In this document: piece after piece, positions 1-12,994 of the stretch
How positions within the stretch are numbered: position 1 is the first letter of the stretch
How the letters are laid out: every line of letters starts with the position of its first letter
DNA from: Priapulus caudatus
Lineage: Eukaryota; Priapulida; Priapulimorpha; Priapulimorphida; Priapulidae
Assembly (NCBI RefSeq): GCF_000485595.1
Contig: NW_014577361.1
Coordinates: 199,031 to 253,828, forward strand
Length of the DNA stretch: 54,798 nt
Direction: 5' to 3'
The notes under the pieces: model-generated
What the model was told of the DNA's origin: nothing
What the model saw: only the letters and a program-made list of their open reading frames with translations
The model's database searches: none
Position numbers and translations under genes: made by a program

Positions 1-40
1 GAATACTACCGCGGCATTGTTGTAGTCCAGTATAGATTAT

Positions 41-400
41 TCTTTCTCCTTCCCCTTCTTTCGCCTGTCTCTCTCAGACCCTCTCCCTTCTCTGCTCTCT
101 GCTCCCTTCATCTGTCTCTCATTCCCACCTTCTCTTCCTATCTCTCTGCCCTCACATGAGATCGCGAGCACAAAAATCTCCTTTCTCTCATTTCGATCTC
201 TCTCGTTATCTCGTCTCTCTCTCTACTTCTGTCTCGCTCTGCTATCGCGCTCTCTCTCTCGTCTCCCTCTCGCGTCATCTTTCCTTACTACTTATCCCAA
301 ACCTCACTTGCTCGGTATATCTGTGCCACAGCACTTCTCCTCCAATTATTCTCACTGTAATTCATGAAATAGTTATAGTAGTGAAATAGAGGCGATATAA
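41..400. repeat. CT-rich low-complexity stretch
   Basis: Pyrimidine-rich sequence built on TCTCTC. The short open frame here is composition-driven. Confidence 0.7.
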
Positions 401-1540
401 GCCTAAATACTCTCCGAAAACCTATTATAGTCGTCACAACAAGCCGGTGTGATTCAGCGGCGCCCTATATGCAACAAACCACACAGTGTCTGGTCTGTAA
501 TGCTGCGGCTTGTACGTGGCCCGACCTATACCGACCACATAAAATCAAAGCATAATATAATAGAATTACGGTATGGCCATTGATAGAGATATAGGGCGGC
601 GTGTATATATATATATTATATATAAATCACGGATATTACCGGACGCGCGCTATTTACGGTTCGATGCGCATGTTGCAAAACTGCAGCAATATTAGATACA
701 TAGTTAGCAGATGTGCGCGTAATTGCTGAGTATTCAGTAGAAGTACATTCGTTGCGTTAGCACCTATATTATAATGACTCAGACCCATTGCAATATGGGC
801 CTTCTTTATCATGTGAAAGCCGAATTTTGTGCAGTTCCATATAATAAAAGCTAGCACAAATAGTAGCTTATTAGCACACGCACAAACGCGTGCCGCATAC
901 GGTTACGCACGCGACGGCACGCAACGTACGCTTCCGCTCGCCGCTTTACCGAGCTCGAGCTACGCATCGCCCAACGCACGAAACGCAAACACAGCACACA
1001 CACACACACACATCACACTCACACACATCACACCCTGTGCCGACACACACACACACACCAGAGGCGCCCGCGCGCGCGCGCGCGAGCGCGGCGCGAGTGA
1101 TAAAGGGCGGGTCAATGAGTTGTGAAATATTAGGCGCGCGCTCGTTTCCTAAAAGTATTGTAGCCCAATAAGAAATCGGCGGTTCTTGTTGGCGATCTGA
1201 ATGTATTACTAGATTAGTAAAACGCGATCGCTTTGTTGTCAACACGCTTGATATGGGTGCCGAGAAACTCAGGGGAGAGTCTCGCTGTCGCGTTACGGAG
1301 GTGCATTACATTTACCGATGCCCCATGCATTGTTGAGCATTACCTTTGCGTGAACCCACTCCCGATGAACACCATTCGTGCATACAATGTTCATATAGTA
1401 TATTATATGTATATATATATATAGTATATAAATAATGATATCATAGTATAATATATATATGTATATAGTGTATATATATACAGAAGGAGGGAGAGAGGAG
1501 TCTAGGGAAAGAGAGCGGAGAGGGCGAGACGAGAGAGAGT
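401..1540. other. No gene recognised; CA, GC and TA microsatellites
   Basis: CA-rich and CG-rich runs occupy about 990-1090 and TA-rich tracts about 1400-1485. I see no coding signal. Confidence 0.6.
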
Positions 1541-1544
1541 AAGG

Positions 1545-1714
1545 ATATAGAATGATAGATAGATAGGATAGATAGATAAACTATGATCAGTAGATAGATA
1601 GATAGATAGATAGTTAGGCTAAAAGTAGATAGATAGATAGAGAGAGTAGATGAGATTAGATAGATAGATAGATAGATAGATTAGATACGATAGATAGCTT
1701 ATATAAGATTAGAC

Positions 1715-1757
<43 letters not shown>

Positions 1758-2106
1758 GTAGATAGATCGGGTGGATGGGATGGAATGGATAGATGAGATA
1801 GACTAGATAAGGATGAGATGATGATAGATAGATAGATAGATAGATAGGATATAGATTAGGATTAAATAGATAGATAGAGTAGATAGATAGATAGATAAGA
1901 GATAGAGTAGATAGCATAGATAGATAGATAGATAGATTAGATACGATAGATAGAGTAGATAGATAGATAAGATAGATAAGGATAGATAGAATAGATAGAT
2001 TAGATAGATAGGATAGATTAGATAGATAGATAGATAGTATAGAATAGATAAGATAGATAGACAATAGAATAGATAGAATAGATAGATAGAGTAATCAGAT
2101 AGAGTA

Positions 2107-2160
<54 letters not shown>

Positions 2161-2162
2161 GG
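1545..2162. repeat. (GATA)n microsatellite, interrupted
   Basis: About 600 bases of GATA units with frequent interruptions. It abuts the degenerate telomere-like repeat that follows. Confidence 0.9.
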
Positions 2163-2195
2163 ATAGAGGGCAGTATTTTACGTTAACACGTTGTA

Positions 2196-2450
2196 CGTTA
2201 CCTAACTCTAACCCCAACCATAACCCTAATCCTAACCGTTACCCTAAACCTAACCGTAATCCTAAACCTAACCTTAACACTAACCCAAACCCAACCCTAA
2301 CCCTAAACATATCCCTAACCCTATCGCTAAAAATAAATCTTACCCTAAGCGTAACACTAAACATAACCCTCCCACTAATCCTAACCATACCACTGACCCT
2401 AACCCTTAACCCAAGTCTAACACTGACCCGAACCCTAAACCTAACTCGTC
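2196..2450. repeat. Degenerate telomere-like (CCCTAA) repeat
   Basis: Runs of CTAACC, CCTAAC and ACCCTAA with scattered base changes continue for about 250 bases. The protein-like frames across it are artefacts of the 6-bp period. Confidence 0.8.
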
Positions 2451-4090
2451 GTGTTACGTATCTATCGACATTACTGTTCATATCGATGCGTCGTAACGCT
2501 TGCTTTTGGGGAAGCCGCGTTCACGGGAGCTATAGCCGTGTCTACGGTTTCCACCTATACACGACCGACACAGCCTCGACGGGCCTCGCCTCCCGTAAAC
2601 ATGTCTGCTGTAACAGTAACCCGACGAAAAGCAAACGCTGTTATTTGAATCAACAGCAATGGGCGTTGTAGCGCGGTCTCTCCCTCCCTGCTCTGCCTCG
2701 CTGAACTGGCTCGCCACTCTCGACGTGCTTACGGCTCAACCCCGCCGACGGGCCGTGAAATGTGCACGTCTTCGTGCGCTCCCGCCCGCACTTATGCAAA
2801 TCTCGTGTTTAGGAATCGAGCACTCTTAATCCCACTAAGTAGCTGCGCGTGGCGTCGGTGCGCGCACTAGCGACAGCGTCGGCGGCTGTTCACTATTAGG
2901 AAGCCCTATAATTAAGTAGGTGAGCAGCACCGGCGCTTATCCACAACACGACAGACTGGTTACGGCCGGGGCTCGATGCGCGCGTGCCTGCTCGCTCGTG
3001 CTCATATGTAACTTGCTGACAGCGCTAGCATCGTGGAAGCATCACGGTAGCGTCTCGCTAAGTCGGGAGTATCTATTTAAGAATCATCGAGCGCCTGAAC
3101 GCGCGGGTATACCGGAGCGAGTAATGCATGTGTGCGCGTGTGTGCATGTGCGCGCATGCGTGTGTGCATGCGTGCGTGAGTGTTTTCTTCTCGCTGGCTC
3201 CAATATTGATTGTTTTATTGCTTCGTGCAGCGCAGTATAGGCACACTTGAACGCGGCGATTGCAAGAAATTAAAAACAATGACATGGATCTATGGGAGAA
3301 CGGCTTATTCTGAAATAACGCGAGTATGAAGGGAAGATCAATGTTTCCCAGAATTGTCGGATCGCTTAAGAATCTCAATCTAGAAAGTTATAGATCTATG
3401 AATAAATTCTGTTGGCGACTGCATATAAATTGTCCAAGGGTGAGCAAACCACGCGCGTATGAGTGTATTTCGTATTGTAGCACTTCGATTTGAAATGCTT
3501 CCTTGTGATCGCGAAACATCTGAGAATGTCATATGTTCTAGTAAACGTTTACAATACGTAGCTATTCTTAAAATGTGTTAAAGCTCATTACCTCTACAGC
3601 GGTATTAAAAGTTCTCCAGCTTCTCGTAATTCTATTTATATGAATGAGAAAATATGTTAAAGTAATAAGGGATGCGTTTGACAGTCTAAATCATTCGTCT
3701 GTCAACATTTACTAGCTGTAATCCTCTTACGATTTAACGGAATTAATTTTGTTTAACGCAATAAACATAAACTCAAAAAATTCTCTTATAAGTAACCTTA
3801 TATTAGTAGCTTACTCCTTTGCACTACTCTTTACTCACGTCATACCTTTTTTACCTACTAGCTTCCTTACTTTCAAATTTCTCTACTTAATCCTTTATTT
3901 ATATTTTTTCCCTTACTTTTCATTTCCTTATTTGTACACTTATTACCTTGATATCTTACTCTAATAAATGAACTATCTGCTGTTGTGATCGCAGACGCAT
4001 GATAACATTTACTAGACCCCTGGGTCATGTTCACCTGTTGTGCTAGCACGCAATATAGGCATAGGCTTATGAAGGGTGAGCGAAAACAGA
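2451..4090. other. No gene recognised
   Basis: GC-rich sequence to about 3240, with a TG/GC-rich block at 3127-3181, then AT-rich sequence. The short open frames have no recognisable motif. Confidence 0.5.
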
Positions 4091-4094
4091 CATA

Positions 4095-4262
4095 GAGATA
4101 ACGAAGCTACGAGTAAACGAAATAAAAAAAAAGTGGCAGAAGCGAGAGAGGGGCGGCAGAGAAGGAGAGAGAGCGCACGGGCGCACGAAAGAGCGGAAGG
4201 AGAGAGAGCGCGCGAGGAGAGAGAGAGAGAGGGGGAGAGAAAACGAGAGAGCGGAGGCAGTG
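4095..4262. repeat. GA-rich low-complexity stretch
   Basis: Purine-rich GAGAGA sequence with CG interruptions. Confidence 0.7.
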
Positions 4263-5068
4263 GGAAACCGTGCACGGATGGCATATTACGCTACACCGTC
4301 TGTTTAGTGTCGGCAAGTAACAGCTGACTTTAATTTTGCGTCTTAACTTTGCGAGACAGCGCGTACTGTCTGATTGCGAGCGCCGAGCAGTGCAAATTAG
4401 AGCCGCAAACAGTTCGGCTCGCTTGTCGCGCTCGCGCAGTGTGTGCGCGCGGGAATTCACTTTACTCGATTTCTGTACAATACTAACGGGCGTTACGGAT
4501 GACATAACGCGATATTCCACGCCGAGTTTTCCTCATGATGCTGACCGCTCTCAATCGATCTTCTCTAAAAACGGACATCGTATGTTTGTTAGTTTATCTG
4601 GAAAGCATTCTGGTCTGTATCCAGCACGCTCGTCGTGTAATTCCGTCTCTTGTAAGTACAGGGAAGCAACACCACACCACTCTATGCAATGCATATAATT
4701 ATGAATAAGATCATTGGGCATTGTCGCAATATGATTCGCTTCTGATGTGTTATGCTTATACTTTAATTATTAATTAATAGGAAATAGGGTTGCGTACCTG
4801 TGGTCGCTATTTATTCATGCATTCGATTTTCAGGCGCATGATATTGCATATCGTTGTTTGTATTAGGTAGTAGGGCTGTGTATTCTATTATACTTTGGAA
4901 AATAAGACTTGGGTCAGAACTTCGGGATGTGGTTTCACTGGGTTAGCTGCCAGGTATTTGGCGAAATATGTTACCGCCACGAATAGCAATGAACGACTAC
5001 TTGGTCTATATGTCGACTACTATGACGTGGTCTCGACACATTCTTTTAACCTTTGCTGTCTCGAAATA

Positions 5069-5287
5069 CATACATACATACATACATACATACATACATA
5101 CATACATACATACATACATACATACATACATACATACATACATACATACATACATACATACATACATCCATACATACATACATACATACATACATACATA
5201 CATACATACATACATACATACATACATACATACATACATACATACATAACATACATACATACATACATACATAACATACATACATAA

Positions 5288-5360
<73 letters not shown>

Positions 5361-5362
5361 CA

Positions 5363-5402
<40 letters not shown>
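5069..5402. repeat. Compound microsatellite (CATA)n-(CA)n-(TA)n
   Basis: CATA units at 5069-5285, CA at about 5297-5379 and TA at about 5381-5402 run end to end. The long open frames on both strands here come from the period-4 repeat. Confidence 0.95.
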
Positions 5403-5403
<1 letters not shown>

Positions 5404-6727
5404 CTAGCCGAAATACTCGGCGTTGCACGGGGAAAAATGGAAAAATGGATACAATTGAAAATGAACGTTGTTTGCTGATAATCAATGTTGCCCGCTGCTA
5501 ATAACTCTTGCCCGCATAAAAAAAGACAACCAAAAATATCTCTAATGGCAACAATCGGAAGGGTGACAACACCGTTAAGTATCTCTAATCTCACATTACG
5601 TCCACTGAAGTTATATGTGGTTTTACATTAGTTTATAGAAATGTACGCCCCGCAGTGAAACACCATCCCTTTCCCAATAGCTGTGGATATGCACACTGTG
5701 CATCTGAAAATATAATAGATATTGTCACTTGTCAATGATAAGCAGGGTATCAGCAATGCTATAAACTGCGCAACCGGTGATCTAACAGGTTACAACAGAT
5801 TCCGCTATAAAAATGTTTGTTTATGTTCGCGCTCGCTAGGGGACGTGTTTCTCTCGGATAGCTCCTCGAAAAGTCGAGAGAGAACTTCCAGATATACGAA
5901 CTAATATTCGTGACTAGAGTAAACAGTGTGTCGTTGCTCCTGACAGCGATAGTAAAAACATGGCAGTGTTTTCGCTCTCTCCTTGATCTGTGTAGCATGT
6001 GAGTTGAATTCCAAACTCATAACGCTTCCGTTTTGCATTCCGCATCTAACGTTAAACACGTACTCCATATACCACGCATCTATGTGTCACTGTTTATAAA
6101 GCAATAGCACGACCTGCAAGCGATTCGTCCCAGCTAATTCTAAGCTAATGAATAAGGTCCTAGCTAAGAAATGCTTTCATTATTTGCCGTCATATTTATT
6201 TCGTTACTTTAAATGTCCCCGCCCCGTTTCACTTTCATACACAACTCGAAGAAAATCTGCATGGACACGCCCACCATGCGCCTATTTCTCGTCATATAAC
6301 CCGTACGTACGTATGATTATTTGTTGGAAAATAACTTATTCTAGAACTATTAATCTAGAACAAGATTTGTTATTCTAGTAATTCTTCCGCGATGTAGCGA
6401 GGAGCGAGCTATGCGTCAACAGCCCTGCTATCCCTCTCTACCTTGATCACTCGATAATTACTCTTTTACAATAGCAGACTCTCCGATGACGCACGTGCAT
6501 GGTTTTATTTAAGACTGGGCCTACTTGCCACTTTAGGCGTATAATCGCGTCACTGATGACGTCCCTTCAGATTGCGTAGACACAGTCACGTGCAGCTTGG
6601 TGTAGGTATAGACAGGGTGTGACTAACACCCTGTTGTTGTTTTGCAAGCCGCGTTGAAGTGACGAGAGCCAAGGGTAGCTGACGTAGAAGTTGAAACTTT
6701 TAATTTATATCGTTGTTATGCTGGCAT

Positions 6728-6763
<36 letters not shown>

Positions 6764-9280
6764 GGGGGCGTGGTAAGCTGTGGCGATAGATGGTGGAAAG
6801 CTGAGTTATCTTTATATCTTCATATCTTTATATTTTATGTATATAATTTTAGCACAGCAGCGATATTCATGAGTAACCACTTTGACAAAGTGCCATTGAG
6901 TGTCTAACAACAGAGAACTCTGGTCTAACAACGCCGTTGCTGCAAGTATGGTTTAGTGCGATATACTATCAAATAATAACATTAATTGTTATAGACAACA
7001 AAAACTCAGCAGTGCAGCGGAGAAGGAAAATTCAGGGTGAATGGGTTATAATTTGCCTGTTTAACTGTTTTTATTAAATTGTTGCGCAAAATGCCCTAAT
7101 CTTTATATGAATTTGAAAGGAGTGACAAATCAGCAGCTACTGAATACATGCACACACAAGAAACTATAGCAGGACGTTAGATAAACACTTCGCTATGGAT
7201 ACACGCAGTGACAGCTGTGTGCATGTGCTCCTCACTATGAATTCTAATTTTATATGCACAATGAAAAGCTTATTCGTGTAGCCGCTTATTGTGATGTAAA
7301 TATGGGAATAAAATCGTGTGCATATATTCACGTTACACGTACCTATCATAAAATATTTAAATTTCATTCTCCATGTGTTTTCGATTGATTTACGCGGCGA
7401 AGCCCACCGAGATAGTCGGGGTATTAATGTGATGTTGCTGCTGAGATAGCCGCTTACAACAACAAGACCCACAAACGTTCTTATAAAGGATGGGAAAATA
7501 CCATGTAACGCCAAATAATCCAAAGAAAATAATAACGACTCATATGCTTATAGTACAATGCCATGAACAATACATGGACTATTTTAGGAATTAACAATAC
7601 CGATAGCTTTCCTTTCAACTGATGTTCAGTCAGTTTTATTTGTTGTGGGGGAAGTAAGTGGAAACTTCTTATTAATTTGTACATTCTAATAAATAATGTA
7701 AGTGATTTCATACATATTCTGCTAGCTTGCATGTCAATATAAACGTGCTCCTGGAGTTTAGCTCCTACCAGCAAATTGACCGTATAAAACGCTGAGTTAA
7801 AAAACCTTTAGTTTTCCTCACTTTAACCACGGTCCAATCGTTTAGAAGTTTTGTAAGAAAACACACGCGCGCACGCACGCACGCGCGCGCGCAGACACAC
7901 ACATGAGATGGTGTCCTCTAGGAAATACCACTGCGTGTCTCTCCTTACTATACCGATGTATAGTTACGTAAGGAATGATTTTGCAGTTTAAATGACAATT
8001 AAACGTTGTTGGCGACGGGGGACATCTCTGTCACATTTCACGACAGGCGAGGAGCAGGACAGCCTGGTATAATTCTATTCTAAAGTCATATCGATCTGGA
8101 CATCAGTTGACATTAATGTGATCGAACGCGTGTGCGTTGAGTGTGGGGTTCCCTCACTTGATATAAGCTATTGTGTTTTTCCTCTATTTCCACTTTCATG
8201 ATTGTACATCTTATTGTTGCGCATATCACTGAACCTAAATGCACCAGACGCGGATCTTCGAATTCAGTATTGTTACGCTCAGCGGCCGCGTGCGGACTGA
8301 AACGTTAGCCGGCCCGATAAAAATGTTGTCTATAGAGGGCACAGCGCGGCAGATGCTTGCGTGCTAGTATTGTTTTAATTAATGTGTTCCGATAATAACA
8401 GACTAAGACCGCGCGCAACGAGACGCCAATAAAACGTACGTCACTCGTGCAACTTTACAGGATTTATAGGCGAGCGTGGTGATATCGACATGACATCTTA
8501 CAACGCTGTTAACCGTAGGCCCTACAGCAGCGATATATGACAAACGAGGCATTCTAGCTGCTAGCGCGCGGCAAGGCAGGGTATACGTGGCACACGTACG
8601 GCAAGGGGCTACCAAAATAACAATAGTTATTTATGGTTATGAGGTTTGTTGCTGTTAGAGTATTTCGAAGGTGATACGAAACGCGTTCAGTGTGTATGTC
8701 GAGTACTGTACACAATGATGATCAAGTGTAAAATGCAACATGTCTGTACTAAACAGGGCTCAATTTTAACAGTCGTCCGGTCGTCCGTGACGACTGGATT
8801 TTCTCTCGGGCAACTAAAAATTGCTTCCGTGGTTGTCCGGTGTCCAACCTCTATAAAAAAAATTATATTCATAATGCGCGCGTTCATTTTACATACGGCC
8901 AGGGTTTTGCACAATACGCTGCAAACGTACATGTCTAAACGCATTATCCGGCTTGCTTGATACAAAGTATAACATCACGTGTTTAACAACACAATGTTTC
9001 GTATTAATTTTTCAATATTTTAATTTTTAATTTTTAAGTCACTCATCTGTGACTTGACACAGTGCTAGTAATGTTAGTAATGTCAGTAGTGTTATAGTTA
9101 ACTTAATGTAAATGTTATGAAATAAATTTCATGCAACTTTTAATTACTATTATTATACGTCATTGATCCCAGCATCATTTACCACATTACCAATATTTTA
9201 TTCTCTTCATATAATGAGTGAAACAATGCGAATGGCCATGTCTGCTGTCACTGCAATACGTACACAATGTACATGATTAG
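5403..9280. other. No gene recognised; possible dispersed repeat at the left end
   Basis: AT-rich with short microsatellites (TG near 6730-6760, CA/CG near 7861-7902). The first bases (ACTAGCCGAAATACTCGGCG) look like the end of a dispersed element attached to the microsatellite. Confidence 0.45.
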
Positions 9281-9335
9281 GTATTTTGCTTTACAGCACT
9301 GAGCAGAGCGCATGCAGCACATGTTTAAATAATAT

Positions 9336-9403
9336 CCGGACAACCAAAACTCTTGAGGGACAACCATATGCTACTCTCTTGGTTGTCCTCCGGACAACCC
9401 AAA
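9336..9403. repeat. Short inverted-repeat element with GGACAACC motifs
   Basis: CCGGACAACC occurs twice in direct order, and GACAACCA and TGGTTGTC face each other between them. Related words (GGTTGTCCGG) occur at about 8832-8845. Confidence 0.35.
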
Positions 9404-9454
9404 AAAAAACCTTGAAATTGAGCACTGCTAAACACGCACAGATACTCCCATACA

Positions 9455-9620
9455 GACATACAGACATTCAGACAGACAGACAGACAGACAGACGGACAGA
9501 CAGACAGACGGACAGACAGACAGACGGACAGACAGACAGACAGACAAGGGGGGCTAGGGAGGCAGATATAGACAGACAAACAGACAGGCAGGAATGCAGA
9601 CAAATAGACAGACTGATATA
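9455..9620. repeat. (CAGA)n microsatellite
   Basis: CAGA units with CGGA variants and a short GC interruption. Confidence 0.9.
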
Positions 9621-9662
9621 CTATCTCGTATACTTCAACGCCCAGTAGCTAGCTACGGTTAC

Positions 9663-9679
9663 TGCTGCTACTGCTTTTA

Positions 9680-9756
<77 letters not shown>

Positions 9757-9760
9757 TCTG
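9663..9760. repeat. (CTG)n trinucleotide repeat
   Basis: CTG units with CTT and CTA variants. There is no flanking splice site or motif to suggest coding. Confidence 0.85.
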
Positions 9761-9767
9761 TTCTGCT

Positions 9768-9953
9768 GAAGGGGTCGTTGTCGTATATGTACCCGAGTAT
9801 AGTACCCGAGGTGTCGGCGAGTATGTCGCCTACGCCTACTCCCTAACCCTAACCCTAACCCTAACCCTAACCCTAACCCTAACCCTAACCCTAACCATAT
9901 CAAATAGTTACCTCGGGTACATATTATACGCCATTATACGACAACGACCCTTC
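9768..9953. repeat. Inverted repeat enclosing a telomere-type (CCCTAA)n array
   Basis: The left arm (9768-9798) and right arm (9912-9953) are reverse complements over GAAGGG-TCGTTGTCGTAT and TATGTACCCGAG, with a short insertion in the right arm. A second inner arm at 9802-9812 pairs with 9910-9920. The array at 9841-9896 has about nine exact CCCTAA units. Confidence 0.8.
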
Positions 9954-9960
9954 GTGCATT

Positions 9961-9962
9961 AT

Positions 9963-10009
<47 letters not shown>

Positions 10010-10144
10010 ACCTACTACCCCACCTACTACTCGCTATACTACTACTACTACGACACGACGACGACGACGACAACGACGACGACGACGACGACAGTGGCGG
10101 TGCGGCGGTGGCCGGCGCGTTGCTGCTGTGCTGCTGCTGCTGCG

Positions 10145-10210
<66 letters not shown>

Positions 10211-10222
10211 GCTTTACTGCTG

Positions 10223-10285
<63 letters not shown>

Positions 10286-10308
10286 GTCTACTATACTACA
10301 AACTACTA

Positions 10309-10383
<75 letters not shown>

Positions 10384-10770
10384 ACTGCTGCTACTGATGT
10401 TGTTGTTGTTGTTGTTGTTGTTGTGGCTGCTGTTTCTTCTTCTTCTTCTTCTTCTTCTTCTTCTTCTTCTGCTGCTGCTGCTGCTGATGATGATGATGAT
10501 GGTGATGATGGTAGTGACGACGATGATGATGATGAAGATGATAATGATAATAATAATAATACTCCTATCACTACGGCTGCTGCTGATGCTCCTCCCCCTC
10601 CTCCTCCTTCTTCTCCTCCTCCTGCTGCTGCTGCTGCTGCTGCCGCTGCTACTACTACTACTAACTATTTTTACCGCTGCTGCTGCTACGTTGTTGTTTT
10701 TTTGTGTGTTTGTTTTTGTTCTTGCTGCCGCTGCTGTCGTTGTTGTTGTCAATACTACATAAGCTAGTTC
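9961..10770. repeat. Compound trinucleotide repeat field
   Basis: Successive blocks of CTA, ACG, CTG, CTA, CTG, TTG, CTT, CTG, GAT, AAT, CCT and CTG units span about 800 bases. Homopolymer-like proteins appear in every frame, which argues against coding. Confidence 0.9.
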
Positions 10771-11203
10771 TAATATGAGTCTTAAATGTCGGGACAGCGG
10801 TTACCTGCTATAACCACAGACACACTGCATCGCGTGTCCTTCTGTCATAAAGCCTTTAACAAGCACGCACGAGCGCAGAAAAAAACACGAAACTCTTAAC
10901 ACAAAAGCGTACACATGCGCGTACACATACTTACATGCACGCGAACACGCGCGCACACACTCATACACACGCACACCGACGTGAGCACGCGCAAACCCGC
11001 CTTGTACTATCTACTTCTAATTGTGAATGCGATTGCGCGAAAGTTGTGCAGTAGCGCAGTAGAGATTTTTATCTGCAAAGGTTCTTGCAATCGCTTCTAT
11101 GGCATGCTGAAAAGGAACCAAAAATTCACAGATACACACACACGCACACAGGCACACACGCACGGACGCACGGACGCACGGACGCATGCATGCACGCACC
11201 CCC

Positions 11204-11245
<42 letters not shown>
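10771..11245. repeat. CA-rich and (TA)n microsatellites upstream of the cholinesterase exon
   Basis: CA/CG-rich blocks at 10915-10990 and 11135-11210 end in (TA)n at 11213-11245, about 110 bases before the first recognised exon. Confidence 0.75.
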
Positions 11246-11248
<3 letters not shown>

Positions 11249-11354
11249 AGCGACGGAGACGAAATGACGGGAGCATGCACGCTAGAGCTTTCCTGCGGGG
11301 CATATCCTACAAAGAGTCGATACTTATTACAATTAGTCTCGCGTTTTCTCGCAG

Positions 11355-11471
11355 GTGCCAATCAGATTGTTGGAGATAGCCGAGGGGCTGCCGTCGATGC
11401 GTCGCTGCTGTCATCGGTACACAGATCTCATCATCAAGTAAACAGAGACGACGAGCGAGCAGGCGTCAGCC
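11355..11471 (+). other. 5' UTR portion of the cholinesterase first coding exon
   Basis: A pyrimidine-rich acceptor ending in tctcgcag lies at 11354, so the first coding exon probably starts at 11355 with 117 bases of leader. A non-coding exon further upstream is implied but was not located. The leader contains an upstream ATG near 11397. Confidence 0.5.
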
Positions 11472-12994
11472 ATGCAGCTACCACACATCTCCGTACTCGG
11501 CTGGCTCTTCGTCCTCATCTCCAACTCAGGTCTCATCCTCAGTCAGTCGGATCGGGATAACACGCGGCGGACGACAGCCGGAAGCGTGCGCGGATTCGTC
11601 CAGGAGATCCTCGGCAAGCGCGTGAACACCTACTTCGGCATTCCCTTCGCGAGACCGCCCGTCGGCGAGCTGCGCTTTCGCGAGCCGACGCCGCCGGAGC
11701 CGTGGCGCGGCGTGCGGCGCGCGACGACGCTGCCCAACTCCTGCGCGCAGGCGCACGATCTCGCCTTCGGCAACTTCTCCGGCTCGATGATGTGGAACCC
11801 GAACACGAACGTCAGCGAGGACTGCCTCTATCTGAACGTGTGGGCGCCCGCGCAGCGGCCCGGTAGCGGTGAGCTGCCCGTAATCGTCTGGATCTACGGC
11901 GGCGGCTACATGTCTGGCACCTCCTCGCTTGACTTCTACATGGCGCACAACCTCGCTGCGTTCGCCAATATCGTCGTCATCTCGATCCAGTACCGACTCG
12001 GCGCGTTTGGCTTTCTCTACCTCGGCACCGACGAGGCACCGGGCAACATGGGCCTGCTCGATCAGACGATGGCGCTGCGCTGGATCCGGGACAACGCGCG
12101 CGAGTTCGGCGGAGATCCGGATCGTGTGACGATCATCGGCGAGAGTGCCGGATCGTCGAGCGTATCGCACCTGCTGCTGTCGCCCGTGTCACGCGACCTC
12201 TTCAGCCAGGCGGTGATGCAGAGCGCCGTCGCCACGAGTCCGTTCGCCTACAAGCCGCGGGAGGTGGCGCTGCAGCGCGCCGAGGCACTCGCCGAGGACG
12301 TCGGCTGCTTTGCGCCGGGAAACGTCAGCGACACGACGGCGTGTCTGCGACGCGTGCCGACGCGGGTTCTCATATCGAGACAGTACGCAGAGACGATCAT
12401 CGATGCGCGCGACCCGTTCTCCTACTTCCCGTTCACGCCGACGCTGGACGACTACTTCATCCGGGAACCTCCGCAGGATCTCGTCGACCGCGGCGACTTC
12501 AAGAAGACGAGGATTCTCATCGGCAGCAACAAGGACGAGGGCTCCTACTTCTTGCTCTACAGTCTGCCGAAACTGTTTCCGAAGAGCGAGCATCTCGACA
12601 TATCGCGAGAGCAGTACGCGCAGGGCACGACGCAGCTGTTCTCCGTGTACAGCGACGTCGTCGTCAAGATGATAGCACACGAGTACAGCCAGTGGCCCTA
12701 CAACACGGCCAACAACGCGCAGTCTCTCAGCGAGATGCTGGGAGACTACGAGTTCACCTGTCCCGTCATTCGCTTCGCGGAAGCCTACGCGAAGGCCGGG
12801 CTCGCTGTGTACCAGTATTACTTCACGCACCGATCTGCAAACAACCCGTGGCCGACCTGGGGAGGTGTGATGCACGGATACGAGATAGACTACATACTGG
12901 GTCTACCGCTCGACAGTTGGCGAGACTACACGGAGAAGGAACGGAATCTGAGCATGACAACGATGAAATATTTCAGCAATTTCGTCAAAAGCGG
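11472..12994 (+). CDS. Cholinesterase coding exon 1 (signal peptide and most of the catalytic domain)
   Basis: This exon holds 507 codons plus two bases and includes all three catalytic residues. It ends AGC GG before gttagc. Reading through the donor would add only LATFSRR before a stop at 13019. The exon is distinctly GC-rich compared with the AT-rich flanks. Confidence 0.93.

Noticed and set aside
2159-2671. Asn/Pro-Leu-Thr-rich frame
   Set aside because: Follows the 6-bp telomere-like repeat and ends in unrelated sequence.
5006-5594. Tyr/Ile/His and Cys/Val/Met repeat frames
   Set aside because: Products of the CATA and CA microsatellites.
9594-10767. Poly-amino-acid frames (poly-Tyr, poly-Thr, poly-Leu, poly-Asp)
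   Set aside because: Trinucleotide repeats give homopolymers in every frame; there is no unique flanking coding sequence.
11526-12875. Long minus-strand open frames (11526-12170 and 12189-12875) and other plus frames over the cholinesterase exon
   Set aside because: Shadows of a GC-rich coding exon; they have no motifs, and the plus frame has the full catalytic triad.
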